DNA of 64,000 bases from Candidatus Bathyarchaeota archaeon A05DMB-5 (GTDB lineage: Archaea > Thermoproteota > Bathyarchaeia > Bathyarchaeales > Bathycorpusculaceae): assembly GCA_019685655.1 (NCBI GenBank), contig JABFQP010000001.1, positions 124,001-188,000 on the forward strand, written 5' to 3'. Of the stretch, positions 32,768-42,133 are shown in pieces; the stretch's first letter is position 1; each line of letters starts with the position of its first letter. The notes below the pieces were generated by a model that saw only the letters and a list, made by a program, of their open reading frames with translations, ran no database searches and had not been told where the DNA came from. The position numbers and the translations under genes were made by a program.

Positions 32768-33865
32768 GTGAACGAGTTGAAGGCTTTGATTCTTGCTGGA
32801 GGCTTCGGCACAAGGTTGAGACCGCTTAGTTGCACAAGACCTAAGATTCTATTTCCAATAGTCAACAAGCCGTTACTAGAATGGACTTTTGAAAGGCTGG
32901 CCAATAATGAAATAGACGAAGTCGTATTGGCGGTCAGTTACCAAACAGAAACTTTCATTAAACTTTCGCGAGTTCCGAAACATGGAATACACATTACCTA
33001 TTCTCGAGACCCTTTAAGAAAACCGCTAGGCACAGGCGGACCAATAAAAAAGGCTCAAAAACTAATTGGTTACGACACGTCTTTTTTGGTTATAAACGGA
33101 GACATTTTTGCCGATGTAAACTATACTGAATTATTGAAGAGACATAAAGAAAAGTGTGCCTTAGCGACGATTGCTCTTCACAAAGTCGAAGACCCAAGCA
33201 GATTTGGAGTAGCTGAGCTAGCAAAGGATGGTCGCATAAAGAGGTTTGTTGAGAAACCCAAACGCAAAAAGGCTCCATCTGATTTGATAAATGCTGGAGT
33301 GTACGCCTTCAACCCAGAAATCTTCGAGTATATCCCCAAAGGAAGAAAAGTGTCTCTTGAACGCGAAGTTTTTCCAAAACTCGCTGAAAAAGGCATGCTT
33401 TACGGATATGTTTTTGATGGTTTATGGACGGATATAGGCAAACCGGAAGACTATTTGGAAACTAACAAGACTCTGCTGTCTTCGATTGCAAAGCAACAAA
33501 AGTTGAAGACTAAAAGCAACGTAGAGATAAGAAGTCCCGTGGCTTTCGACAAGGGAGTTTCAGTAGGAGAAAAGGCAGTTATTGGTCCTTTTTCAGTTTT
33601 AGGACGAAACGTTAATGTCGGCAAAAGTGCTCAGATACGAGAATCTGTGATTTTTCCAAACACAGTAATATCTGATTTTTCAACAATAAACAACGCGATA
33701 ATCGGCGAAAACGCGATTATAGGAGAAAACGTTAAAATCGAAAAAGGATGCGTAATAGGAGACCACGCAAAAATAAAAGACAATGTGTCACTTGCAAGCG
33801 GAGTATGGGTGTGCCCCGCAAAGGAAGTTTCAGAAAGCGTATTAACGCCAAAGTGCATCGCTTAG
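32768..33865 (+). CDS. sugar-1-phosphate nucleotidyltransferase with left-handed beta-helix domain
   Basis: This 365-residue enzyme makes NDP-sugars. The nucleotidyltransferase domain begins LILAGGFGTRLRPLSCTRPK and has FLVINGDIFADVN and LINAGVYAFNPEIF. From about residue 245 come hexapeptide repeats (GVSVGEKAVIGPF, NAIIGENAIIGENVKIE), a left-handed helix as in archaeal GlmU-like or mannose-1-phosphate guanylyltransferases. The next gene is a GlmM-like mutase, so UDP-GlcNAc or GDP-mannose synthesis is likely. It is first in a four-gene operon. Confidence 0.87.
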   Translation: MNELKALILAGGFGTRLRPLSCTRPKILFPIVNKPLLEWTFERLANNEIDEVVLAVSYQTETFIKLSRVPKHGIHITYSRDPLRKPLGTGGPIKKAQKLIGYDTSFLVINGDIFADVNYTELLKRHKEKCALATIALHKVEDPSRFGVAELAKDGRIKRFVEKPKRKKAPSDLINAGVYAFNPEIFEYIPKGRKVSLEREVFPKLAEKGMLYGYVFDGLWTDIGKPEDYLETNKTLLSSIAKQQKLKTKSNVEIRSPVAFDKGVSVGEKAVIGPFSVLGRNVNVGKSAQIRESVIFPNTVISDFSTINNAIIGENAIIGENVKIEKGCVIGDHAKIKDNVSLASGVWVCPAKEVSESVLTPKCIA

Positions 33866-33884
33866 AAAGGAGAACCCAAAAATT

Positions 33885-35261
33885 ATGCAAAGCTCGAAAC
33901 GTTTGTTTGGAACAAACGGAATTCGTGGATTAGCCAACAAGGAGTTAACTCCGGAAGTTGCGATTAAAATTGGATGCGCAATAGGCACTTTCTTTAAACG
34001 AGGAACGCTCATAGTTGGATATGATGCGAGAACAAGCAGTCCAATGCTTTCAAAGGCAGTTATCTCTGGATTAAACGCAACCGGATGCGACGTGCTTTTC
34101 GCTGGGATGGCGCCTACACCTGCATTACAATACGCGGTCAAAACAAAAAGAACGGATGGCGCTGTAATAATAACTGCTTCGCATAACCCACCAGAATATA
34201 ATGGGATAAAAGTTGTTTGGAATGATGGAATCGAACTTTCTCGCGAACAAGAAATAAAAATTGAAAAAATATTCTTCCAAGATAAAATACGCTATGTAGA
34301 GTGGAACAATCTAGGTGAAACACACGAACTGCCGGGAATAATTGACGAGTACATAGAAGCCGTAAAGGCGCATGTTGACGTTGCAAAAATAGCGAAAAAA
34401 CATTATCACATCGTTGTTGACGCGGCAAACAGCGTTGGCAATCTAGCCGCGCCAAAACTACTTCGAGACTTAGGATGCAAAATCACAACATTAAACGGAA
34501 ACATTGATGGAACCTTCCCTGGAAGATTACCGGAACCTCGCCTAGAAAACCTCAATGATTTAGCTTTAACCGTGAAAGCCGTAGGCGCAGACTTAGGCGT
34601 AGCCTATGATGGAGACGCCGACCGTTCGGTTTTTGTTGATGAAAAAGGGGAAATTTACTGGGGAGACAAAACCTTCGCATTAATAGAAAAATATTTCTTA
34701 CAGGATAATCCAGGCGAAAAGATTGTCACGCCAGTAAGTTCTTCAACCTTGATTAAGGACGTAGCTGACGCTTACGGCGGAGAACTGGTGTGGACTAAAG
34801 TGGGAAGTGTCACAGTCGCACAGACCATGAAAAAGTTGAAAGCAAAACTTGGCGGAGAAGAAAACGGCGGAGTCTTTTATGGACCGCACCAATCAGTCAG
34901 AGACGGTGCGATGACAACAGCCCTAATTTTAGATATTATGGCAAGGACAAACGAAAAACTTTCAAAGCTTCTGGAAGATTTGCCAAAATATTTTATAGAA
35001 AAAGGCAAAGCGGAATGCCCTGAAACGCTTAAAGAGGCGGTTCTGAAAAAGTTGACAGCGCAAGTAAAAGGATTGAAAATAAGCACTATTGACGGCGTCA
35101 AAATATGGTTTGAAGACAAAAGCTCTATTTTGGTCCGCCCCAGTGGAACAGAGCCAATTTATCGGTTGTATGCAGAAGCCAAAACAGAGAAGAAAGCGCT
35201 GGAACTTGTCCGCGAGTACACATTAAAACTGGAAAAGATAATTAAGAGTTTGAAGAGTTAA
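33885..35261 (+). CDS. glmM: phosphoglucosamine / phosphomanno-mutase family
   Basis: This 458-residue mutase moves phosphate between C6 and C1 of a hexose or hexosamine. The phosphoserine loop is TASHNPPEYNGIKV near residue 97, the metal-binding loop is YDGDADRSVFVDEKG near 243, and the C-terminal phosphate-binding loop is VRPSGTEPIYRLYAE near 418. AAGGAGA precedes the ATG, 19 bases after the nucleotidyltransferase gene. The glucosamine assignment is by archaeal GlmM likeness; mannose or glucose specificity is possible. Confidence 0.85.
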   Translation: MQSSKRLFGTNGIRGLANKELTPEVAIKIGCAIGTFFKRGTLIVGYDARTSSPMLSKAVISGLNATGCDVLFAGMAPTPALQYAVKTKRTDGAVIITASHNPPEYNGIKVVWNDGIELSREQEIKIEKIFFQDKIRYVEWNNLGETHELPGIIDEYIEAVKAHVDVAKIAKKHYHIVVDAANSVGNLAAPKLLRDLGCKITTLNGNIDGTFPGRLPEPRLENLNDLALTVKAVGADLGVAYDGDADRSVFVDEKGEIYWGDKTFALIEKYFLQDNPGEKIVTPVSSSTLIKDVADAYGGELVWTKVGSVTVAQTMKKLKAKLGGEENGGVFYGPHQSVRDGAMTTALILDIMARTNEKLSKLLEDLPKYFIEKGKAECPETLKEAVLKKLTAQVKGLKISTIDGVKIWFEDKSSILVRPSGTEPIYRLYAEAKTEKKALELVREYTLKLEKIIKSLKS

Positions 35262-35299
35262 AACTGCCCTTCACACTAACCATTAAGAGGCTACTTGAA

Positions 35300-36679
35300 A
35301 TGTCACCAACAATACTAAACATAAGACCAGAAGAAATCGACACACCAGAAAAACGCAGAAACTATACAATCAGTATAATAGGCTGCCGAGAAACCGGCAT
35401 ACTCCATGCCTACCTTTTCGCTGAAGCAGGATTCAAAGTCATATGCGCAGATACAGACCAAACAATAGTAAATGCAATAACAAAAGGAAAAATTCCTTTT
35501 CTAAAACGTGAAAATGAGCTTAAACTGAAAAGTTACATAAAAACAGGGTTGTTAAACGCCATAAATGACATACGTACAGCCGCTTCCAAAAGCGATGTTG
35601 CGGTCATAACCCCTTCCGTGAAAATTGATGAAAAGAAAAAACCCAATTATTCAGAAATTGAAAGCATCTGCAAACAAGTTGGATTAGGTCTTCACCATGG
35701 CGCCTTAATAATTATCGTAAGCACCACAGGAGTAGGCGTTATAGAAGGGCTAATTAAAGAAACCTTGGAAAACACTTCGGGACTTAAAGTCGGAACTGAT
35801 TTCGGCTTAGCCTACAGTCCAATTCAAATATTTGAAGGACAAACATTAGAAAAATTGGCGAATCATAAGCGAATTGTAGCAGCAACGGACAAGGACAGCT
35901 TAAATGCCACATCAATAATCCTTGAGAAAGTTTCAAAGAATGGAGTGAGAAAAGTGCAGAACATAAAAGTAGCAGAAGCAACAGCGCTCCTTGAAATAGT
36001 ACACCGCGATGTTAATGTAGCACTTGTTAATGAGTTGGCTATTCTCTGCGAAAAATTAGGCATAGATGCTATCGAAGTCTGCAAACTTGCAAATATTAGC
36101 GATAACACAACTATTCCTTTCCCACAGTTCACTCAAGAAGAGACACAAGAAAAACCGCATCTTTTATTGGAAGATGCAGAGAACCTCGATGTAAAACTTC
36201 GCCTATCCACAATTGCCAGAGACATAAATGACGAAATGATTAAACACGCAATTAACTTGACTAAGAACGCTTTGAAAACATGCGGAAAAACACTAAGACG
36301 AGCACGAATTTCTCTGTTCGGAATTTCACAACTACAAAATACGAGAGGAAACCCAAAAAGAATAGTAAAAGAACTCGCAGAAATGCTGGAAGCTAGAGGC
36401 GCCAGAGTCAACCTTTGCGACCCATACTTTTCAAGAGAAGAATTATCTGATATACACCACGCTTTTAGCAGAAACTTATTCGAAGCAGCAGAAGGCGCTG
36501 ATTGCATACTAATACTCACGGGACACGAGCAGCTCAAACGCTTAAACTTAAAAAAACTGAAAGTTTTAATGAAAATGCCAGCGGCAATCATCGATTTTGA
36601 AGGAATTATTGAACCTGACAAAATTGAAAAGGAAGGCTTCATATACCGTGGTCTAGGAAGAGGAGTGTGGACAAAGTGA
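35300..36679 (+). CDS. nucleotide-sugar dehydrogenase family protein lacking the catalytic cysteine
   Basis: This 459-residue protein is related to UDP-glucose/GDP-mannose/UDP-ManNAc dehydrogenases: IIGCRETGILHAYLFAEAGFKVI at the N-terminus, a central helix HRDVNVALVNELAILCEKLGID, and a C-terminal domain with GARVNLCDPYFS. Three usual features are missing. The dinucleotide loop reads GCRETG instead of GxGxxG, the lysine before the RDVN helix is absent, and no GGHC-type cysteine segment exists where FPQFTQEETQEKPH occurs. The frame is intact, so it is probably a diverged, non-dehydrogenase paralog rather than a pseudogene. Confidence 0.75.
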   Translation: MSPTILNIRPEEIDTPEKRRNYTISIIGCRETGILHAYLFAEAGFKVICADTDQTIVNAITKGKIPFLKRENELKLKSYIKTGLLNAINDIRTAASKSDVAVITPSVKIDEKKKPNYSEIESICKQVGLGLHHGALIIIVSTTGVGVIEGLIKETLENTSGLKVGTDFGLAYSPIQIFEGQTLEKLANHKRIVAATDKDSLNATSIILEKVSKNGVRKVQNIKVAEATALLEIVHRDVNVALVNELAILCEKLGIDAIEVCKLANISDNTTIPFPQFTQEETQEKPHLLLEDAENLDVKLRLSTIARDINDEMIKHAINLTKNALKTCGKTLRRARISLFGISQLQNTRGNPKRIVKELAEMLEARGARVNLCDPYFSREELSDIHHAFSRNLFEAAEGADCILILTGHEQLKRLNLKKLKVLMKMPAAIIDFEGIIEPDKIEKEGFIYRGLGRGVWTK

Positions 36680-37623
36680 AAAAACTAGGCGTAGCGGTGA
36701 TTGGGACAGGTTTCTGGGGAAGAAACCACGCAAGAGTATTCAAGGAATTGGAAGAAACAGAACTTTTAGCCGTCTGCGACATCGACGCTGAAAGAGCGAA
36801 GAATGTGGCTAAACAATTCGGAGTAAAACCTTACACAGACACGGGAAAACTGCTGAGAAGAGACGATGTAGAAGCAGTGAGCGTTTGCACGTGGTCGACA
36901 AGCCTTGCAAAAGAAGCCCTAAAAGCACTGAAAGCTGGAAAACACGTTTTAGTTGAGAAGCCCATGGCTGCGAACACGAAACAAGCAGAAAAACTGTTAG
37001 AAACAGCCAGAAAAGAAAGGTTGCACCTCACCGTCGGCTTTTTGATGCGATTTATTCCTGGACTACAGCACATTAGAAAGGCGGTTGAAAACAAGACACT
37101 TGGCGAAATTGTCTGTGCAACATCGAAAAGAGTTTCCCAGTGGCCAGAAAGAATAGGCGATGTTGGCGTAGTCAAAGACACAGCCATACACGACATAGAC
37201 ATAATGAGATACTTATTTAATGAAGAGCCAACAGCTGTTTACGCCAAAACCGGAAACATGAGACACAAAAAATTTGAAGACTACGCACAGATAATGCTCA
37301 CCTTCAAAAGCGGAAAAAGCGCTTTCATCGAGTCAAACTGGCTGACACCATACAAAACACGAATACTAACAGTCACCGGAAGCACAGCGATAATGAAGCT
37401 GGATTATATCACACAAGAATTAACTGTGGAAGACGTGAAAGAAACTGTGCAGCCCAGATACCCTTGGCAAGAACCACTGAAACTTGAGCTTAAGCACTTC
37501 GCAAACTGTGTCATGAAAAAGGAAAAACCACTAATAACTGGAATGGACGGCTTAAGAGCCCTTCAAATCGCTGAGGCAGCGTTAAAATCCTCTGTAACAG
37601 GCAAAGCAGTAAAGCTAAGATAA
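36676..37623 (+). CDS. Gfo/Idh/MocA-family oxidoreductase
   Basis: This 315-residue NAD(P) enzyme family oxidises sugars or nucleotide sugars. The Rossmann start is LGVAVIGTGFWGRNHARVF, followed by the signature HVLVEKPMAAN near residue 90 and DTAIHDIDIMRY near 170. GTG 36676 overlaps the previous stop by 4 bases (GTGA) and is about ten bases after AGGAG; a GTG at 36667 is also possible. Together with the preceding genes it suggests a modified amino or acidic sugar for surface glycans. Confidence 0.87.
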   Translation: MKKLGVAVIGTGFWGRNHARVFKELEETELLAVCDIDAERAKNVAKQFGVKPYTDTGKLLRRDDVEAVSVCTWSTSLAKEALKALKAGKHVLVEKPMAANTKQAEKLLETARKERLHLTVGFLMRFIPGLQHIRKAVENKTLGEIVCATSKRVSQWPERIGDVGVVKDTAIHDIDIMRYLFNEEPTAVYAKTGNMRHKKFEDYAQIMLTFKSGKSAFIESNWLTPYKTRILTVTGSTAIMKLDYITQELTVEDVKETVQPRYPWQEPLKLELKHFANCVMKKEKPLITGMDGLRALQIAEAALKSSVTGKAVKLR

Positions 37624-37649
37624 AATATGATTGAAAGTTGCGTTTCGTC

Positions 37650-37907
37650 CTAACTTTTCAGGTTGAAAGGCTTACCTTCACGCTGAACCTTTTCTGGAAC
37701 CTTTTCCTTCCACTTTTTCAAGAATGGCAAATCTTCATTTTCTTTTCGCAATTCATCAGGTAACATTTCTGGAATCTCGTCGCGTATCGGATACCATCTT
37801 AAACATTTAGGACAAACAATTAAACCTTCAACTATCTCGTCCTTTTCCTCAAACACGTGCAACTCCAGCGGGTGATGCTTGTCAATTGGGCAAGCCAGTA
37901 TTTCCAT
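37650..37907 (-). CDS. Trm112-like zinc-ribbon protein
   Basis: This 85-residue protein resembles Trm112, the small activator that binds and stabilises several methyltransferases for tRNA, rRNA and release factor. It starts MEILACPIDKHHPLEL and has GLIVCPKCLRWYPIRDEIPEMLP, giving the zinc ligands of the family. The C-terminal 30 residues are charged. A Trm5-type methyltransferase gene lies 0.4 kb away on the same strand, though Trm5 is not a known Trm112 client. Confidence 0.8.
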   Translation of the reverse strand: MEILACPIDKHHPLELHVFEEKDEIVEGLIVCPKCLRWYPIRDEIPEMLPDELRKENEDLPFLKKWKEKVPEKVQREGKPFNLKS

Positions 37908-37971
37908 CAGTTTCTTTTTGATTTTCTGTCCCTCCAGACCGTATTTTCGCCTTCAAACTTATAAAACATTT

Positions 37972-38268
37972 TTAGGCTTCTCTAAAACTAAATCCTTTTT
38001 CAATAATTTCCTTCCACATATTCAAAGCTTCAGTAGTATAAACTGCTTCTTTTCCATAATGCAGCTGACATGGAAACTCCTTGCATAGAAAACAAGATTT
38101 CACGTTCTTCTCTTTCGCGCACTCCCAAAAGGCGCATCCTCTTTGAGACTCTCTAACTTTTCTTAATTGTCCATTAACCCAACTGCATCCGAAACATCTT
38201 TTTTCCTTACGTCTATAAACAGGACAATATTCGCAGTATATGCCACACATGCCAGCTTCAGTATTCAA
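37972..38268 (-). CDS. Cys-rich DUF3795-like protein
   Basis: This 98-residue protein has nine cysteines in the pattern of DUF3795: CGIYCEYCPVYRRKEKRCFGC, CAFWECA and CFLCKEFPCQL. A metal or Fe-S site is probable. Function is unknown; such proteins are widespread in anaerobic archaea and bacteria. It lies between the Trm112-like and Trm5 genes on the same strand. Confidence 0.75.
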   Translation of the reverse strand: MNTEAGMCGIYCEYCPVYRRKEKRCFGCSWVNGQLRKVRESQRGCAFWECAKEKNVKSCFLCKEFPCQLHYGKEAVYTTEALNMWKEIIEKGFSFREA

Positions 38269-38313
38269 CTACCTCACCAATAATCAACGCTAAGACAACA
38301 TGCATAAATGCTT

Positions 38314-39177
38314 TCATATTTGCGGGGCTATCTTAATATCTAAAACTGTTTGATACCAGTTTGGACCTGTAGTTCTGACAACTCGACCAGACGGAATTTC
38401 AAAGACAACGCTGAGGCTTCCAAGTTTTTCTGCAATTTTTGCCTTGACTTTTTCAATTGGATTCTCATTTTTCTTGGCATGCTCAAAATAGTAAAAATGT
38501 ATCCAACCGCCAGTTTTCTTTAAAGCCAACAAGGCATAAGGCAGATACCCCAACGCTTTTTCCGGCAGCGGCATCAAAACTCTATCTGCAATGTGGCATA
38601 GCCTTGTTTCAATAACTTCTTTTGCATCACCTTGTAAGGGGATGACTTTTCCATAAACTCCATTCAACCTGATATTTTCTTTCAAATACTGAATTGCTGC
38701 ACGGTTAACATCAATCGAATAGACTTTTTGAGCGTTCGAATCCTTGGCAATGATTATAGAGAAACAACCAACTCCGCCGAACATGTTAACCACTACTTCA
38801 CCATTTTCAACCAATCTTGCAATACGCATCCTCTCGAAGAAAAGCCGAGGCGAAAAATAACATTTCTCAACATCGACAGAAAACAAACATGCTGATTCTC
38901 TGTGAACTGTCGCAGTCTTTTTTTCGCCCGCAACATGTCCCAGTTTTCGAAGCCTAAAATCTCCCGTAACTGGACTTGTTTGTGCTAAAACAGTTTTGAC
39001 ATTTTTATGCACTGCCATGATAGCTTCAGCTATAGTTTTACAGAACATTCTCGCGTCTTTTGAAACTCGTATAATCGCTATGTCTCCTACGATATCATAG
39101 GAATTACAAACAAATTGTAACTCGCTAGGAGAGAGAACTTCTGCCAAAAGCGTTCTTAATTTTTTCTTCAAGGACAA
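38314..39177 (-). CDS. trm5: tRNA (guanine37-N1)-methyltransferase, Trm5 type
   Basis: This 287-residue SAM enzyme methylates G37 of tRNA, the first step to wyosine-type bases. The N-terminal region has YDIVGDIAIIRV; then come FSVDVEKCYFSPRLFFERMRIA (residues about 103-124, a Trm5/TYW2 hallmark) and the SAM motifs VVNMFGGVGCFSIIIAK and SIDVNRAAIQYLKENIRLNG. ADRVLMPLPEKAL occupies the substrate loop. TYW2-type aminocarboxypropyl transfer is the main alternative. Taw1, a later step enzyme, is encoded 4 kb away. Confidence 0.85.
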   Translation of the reverse strand: MSLKKKLRTLLAEVLSPSELQFVCNSYDIVGDIAIIRVSKDARMFCKTIAEAIMAVHKNVKTVLAQTSPVTGDFRLRKLGHVAGEKKTATVHRESACLFSVDVEKCYFSPRLFFERMRIARLVENGEVVVNMFGGVGCFSIIIAKDSNAQKVYSIDVNRAAIQYLKENIRLNGVYGKVIPLQGDAKEVIETRLCHIADRVLMPLPEKALGYLPYALLALKKTGGWIHFYYFEHAKKNENPIEKVKAKIAEKLGSLSVVFEIPSGRVVRTTGPNWYQTVLDIKIAPQI

Positions 39178-39254
39178 ACGCTCCTGTCATTAATGAAAGC
39201 AACCGGAAACATTTAAAAGCAGACATGTTTCCTTTGTAAGAAGAGGACACAGCC

Positions 39255-39422
39255 ATGGAAAAGACGACAACTGGAATAGTTTACGAATGTGTAAGATGCG
39301 GAGCAAAAGTTCCTTCTGAAGAATTGGAACTCCGCGGTGGAGAAATTAAATGCATCGTCTGCGGTTACAGAATTCTGAAAAAAGTGAAACCGCCTGTAGT
39401 TAAACGTGTCCCCGCCAAGTAA
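39255..39422 (+). CDS. rpo12: RNA polymerase subunit Rpo12 (RpoP)
   Basis: A 55-residue zinc-ribbon protein starts at ATG 39255 and matches Rpo12/Rpb12, a small subunit needed for open-complex formation. It has YECVRCGAKVPSEELELRGG and IKCIVCGYRILKK, giving the CxxC pairs and the arginine-rich region typical of the subunit. It is too short for many gene finders. The divergent trm5 gene lies 77 bases upstream; AGAGGA stands ten or so bases before the ATG. Confidence 0.92.
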   Translation: MEKTTTGIVYECVRCGAKVPSEELELRGGEIKCIVCGYRILKKVKPPVVKRVPAK

Positions 39423-39490
39423 AATTTGAGAAGACAAGCTACTTAATTAATGAAAAAAGGGTTGTTTCAAGGAACCACTGAAACTTGTTG

Positions 39491-39796
39491 CTAAAAGATT
39501 TCTTTTTCTCCAATCTTACGAAGAGCTCTTCCACGAAGCTTTATTGTTGGACCAACGACTTCTTCAGGTTGTTTTTCAACAGTTTTTCTTTTCACAGTCT
39601 CTCCACAGACTCCTCTGGGCAGCAGTCGTCTTTTTATGCAAATGGCGTATGTGCAGTTTGCAACATTACACATTTCTTCGGTCCATCTGCACCATACACC
39701 GTCTCGTCTATAGACTGCAGCGTTTTTTGCGCACTTAAAGGAATTACATGTTGGAGAACAAGCCTTCACTTGAGCCAACACATGCACGACCTTCAA
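39491..39796 (-). CDS. Cys-rich protein of unknown function
   Basis: I do not recognise this protein of about 101 residues. Its first 65 residues carry ten cysteines: CSPTCNSFKC, WCRWTEEMC, NCTYAIC and GVC. A basic C-terminal tail follows (KLRGRALRKIGEKE). The even spacing with conserved-looking WCRW and KRRLLP suggests a folded metal- or Fe-S-binding domain rather than random sequence. TTG 39796 is the longest start; a downstream GTG is possible. Opposite-strand frames here look like shadows. Confidence 0.6.
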   Translation of the reverse strand: MKVVHVLAQVKACSPTCNSFKCAKNAAVYRRDGVWCRWTEEMCNVANCTYAICIKRRLLPRGVCGETVKRKTVEKQPEEVVGPTIKLRGRALRKIGEKEIF

Positions 39797-39896
39797 CCAT
39801 TTATTTTAATAAAACTCTTGTATTGATACTGCTTCTTCCTTGATAAATACTCACTTGACTTTTGATATAAACCTTTTTCCCTCAGACTCCTTATTT

Positions 39897-42002
39897 TCAC
39901 TCTGGCTTTTCGTTTTCTTGAGAAGTCTTACGGCGTTTTCTGCGGTAAACCTCTATTGCAAGAAGGAAAACCACAACTAATATGATTATTATCGCGGTTA
40001 TCAAATGAATTGTTTCAATAAGCAACCCAGCTAACACGACGTATTTTCCTATTTTTATTTCAATCGTTGTGGAACCTTCAATAATGTAATTTCCTCCGGC
40101 ATAAGGTTGCGTTTGGTCGGCTAAGTAGACTGTTATTTGGATGCTTCCACCAACAATGTTGCTGAAGAGTGCGGCACCATTGGCTTGCGTGCGATAGGAG
40201 CGTTCAGACATGCCTTCTCGTTGCAATATTACAAGTGCGTTAGGAATGGGTTGTCCAAAGTAATCTACGACTTTAACAGTAACATCTAAACCATACAGAC
40301 TACAGCTGATTGACACGTTCGTATTCTCGAAAAGAACAACAACAGTCTCGTTCAGTTTTATGCCGTTTTCTTCATAAACTTCTACAGTGTAATTGCCAAA
40401 AACAGCGTCGAAAACAACTATTCCTTCAGGATTCGTTTTGCCCTCATAGAATATTCCACCCATTAAATCGCGAATTCTCACTGTGACATTGTTGATTGGT
40501 TGGTTGTCTGCGTTTGGGTTTGTAACGTTTATCTGCAAAGTTTTCGTGGAGCAAGTTATGTTTATGTCAAACCAAGCTATTGCATTCGCATTTACAAACA
40601 AATTAGGGATGGTTGTTTCGTTGAACGCCACACCATAGCGGGAAACATTGAAAGCATATGTAACATTAGGCAATAAAGAGTGGAATACGGCTATTCCAGT
40701 AAGGTTGGTGGTCGCCGTCAAGTTTTCAGGTGAAAGGAACAAACCAGCTTCTGGAACCCTCACTTCAACGTTACCAACAAAGGCTTTCACTAAAATTCTA
40801 AGGTTGGTAAGGTTGCATGCAAAATTTAACGATACAGCCTCGGAGATGTTTAGCCAATGTTCGCCAACTTTTTGGTCTCTGTAATACGCCTCGCCCGTAT
40901 AGTTTCCAATCTCAAGCTCAACACGTACTAAACCATCAGAATTACTTGTTGCGTTTACCACAGATAAAGTGTTTTCGTAAATTCTAAGCGTTACATTCCG
41001 AACTGGTTCACCCGCACGATTTCTTGTGGTAACATTGATTTCAAAACCAGGAACTGTAAAGCTTTGGGTGTCGGGTGGGTTCTTTGTTGTGTTCCCGAAA
41101 GTTGAGGTGATGTTAAGAGTGTAAGTGCCTATTGTAGCATTGTCAGGAACTGTCCAGTTTGCGTAGATTATGCCTTCGCTTGTGGCGTTTGTGCTGTCTG
41201 AGTGAAGCGTTGTTCCTCCCAAGCTTATTGTTATTGTAACATTTTCTTCTGCTTTGTAACCTAATGCCTTAATGTCAACCACATCGAATCGGTGGTATTG
41301 GGTAGCGTTTGTTAGACCTACAAAAAAGGTTGCTGAGGCTAGTGTGCTGTTAAAGAAGACTTTGTAGTTGCCAGTGTAGTTGGTGTTAGCGTTGGGGCTT
41401 TCACTTACAAACTCGTTCGGGAAAGAAACTGTTGCGTTTCCATTTCCTTTATTGGAAGTTGCAATGCTAAGCATTTTAGTGTAAGAAGCATTTGTGGGTG
41501 TCTGAACCGTGATGTTCGCAACGTAAGATGTGCTTGCGTCTCCACCAATTACGGTCGCGTTGATTGTCGCGGAGTCTCCTTCTTGTCTCTGCAGTGGCTC
41601 TTCAACAGGCGCTATCTCCAGAAAGTAAGACGTTAACACTGTAAATGTTGAAGTGTAATTCTCTCCAGCGCTATCATCAAGAAGCGTTACATTGTGGCTG
41701 CCCGCAAACGTGTTTGGAACACTAAATGTCGCGTTTACTAAGTATCCTTCTGCTTTTCCACTTGCAACGGTGTCTTCGTCAAACTTGATAGTGAATGTTC
41801 CGTTTGCGGTTGTTATGGTGCCGTTTAATTGAACAGAGGCTCCAATTTTTGCTGAAGAAGGATCTAAAGAGGCGATTGCCGTTACAGCTTTCGCCCTTGG
41901 CACAAAATAGAAGAAGGTTCCTGTTAAAGAGAGAATAAGCATTAAAACTATTAGAGATTTAGCCTTTCTAACCCAAGATTGCATCAAACATTTTTCCCTC
42001 AT
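39897..42002 (-). CDS. secreted, membrane-anchored multi-domain Ig-like surface protein
   Basis: This 701-residue protein has an N-terminal signal segment (LIVLMLILSLTGTFFYFVPRA), a long Asn/Thr-rich exterior of repeated beta domains, and one C-terminal membrane helix (LITAIIIILVVVFLLAIEVY) followed by RRKRRK. The exterior begins with an Ig-like domain (SLDPSSAKIGASVQLNG) and later has carboxypeptidase-regulatory-like units with VRNVTLRIYENT, PINNVTVRIRD and PIPNALVILQREG. Dozens of NxS/T sites point to heavy N-glycosylation. Likely a cell-surface or S-layer-associated protein; no enzyme domain is seen. Confidence 0.85.
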   Translation of the reverse strand: MREKCLMQSWVRKAKSLIVLMLILSLTGTFFYFVPRAKAVTAIASLDPSSAKIGASVQLNGTITTANGTFTIKFDEDTVASGKAEGYLVNATFSVPNTFAGSHNVTLLDDSAGENYTSTFTVLTSYFLEIAPVEEPLQRQEGDSATINATVIGGDASTSYVANITVQTPTNASYTKMLSIATSNKGNGNATVSFPNEFVSESPNANTNYTGNYKVFFNSTLASATFFVGLTNATQYHRFDVVDIKALGYKAEENVTITISLGGTTLHSDSTNATSEGIIYANWTVPDNATIGTYTLNITSTFGNTTKNPPDTQSFTVPGFEINVTTRNRAGEPVRNVTLRIYENTLSVVNATSNSDGLVRVELEIGNYTGEAYYRDQKVGEHWLNISEAVSLNFACNLTNLRILVKAFVGNVEVRVPEAGLFLSPENLTATTNLTGIAVFHSLLPNVTYAFNVSRYGVAFNETTIPNLFVNANAIAWFDINITCSTKTLQINVTNPNADNQPINNVTVRIRDLMGGIFYEGKTNPEGIVVFDAVFGNYTVEVYEENGIKLNETVVVLFENTNVSISCSLYGLDVTVKVVDYFGQPIPNALVILQREGMSERSYRTQANGAALFSNIVGGSIQITVYLADQTQPYAGGNYIIEGSTTIEIKIGKYVVLAGLLIETIHLITAIIIILVVVFLLAIEVYRRKRRKTSQENEKPE

Positions 42003-42133
42003 ACGTTCCGTTTGAATTTGTGAACACTTCTAATACTGTGAACATTTTAAACTTTACCTTTTTACCAGCAAGGTTTAAACAGAAAACTAAATGTATGCAC
42101 AAGCAATATTGACTTAATTCCGAGGGAAACAGA

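Noticed and set aside
39485-39826. Plus-strand frame opposite the Cys-rich gene
   Set aside because: It is rich in Phe, Ser and Leu with no recognisable domain, while the minus frame has ordered cysteine motifs.
42021-42044. Two TGAACA boxes upstream of the secreted surface protein
   Set aside because: They are 18 bp apart, out of the 10-bp register of the other arrays, and no amino-acid gene is controlled there.
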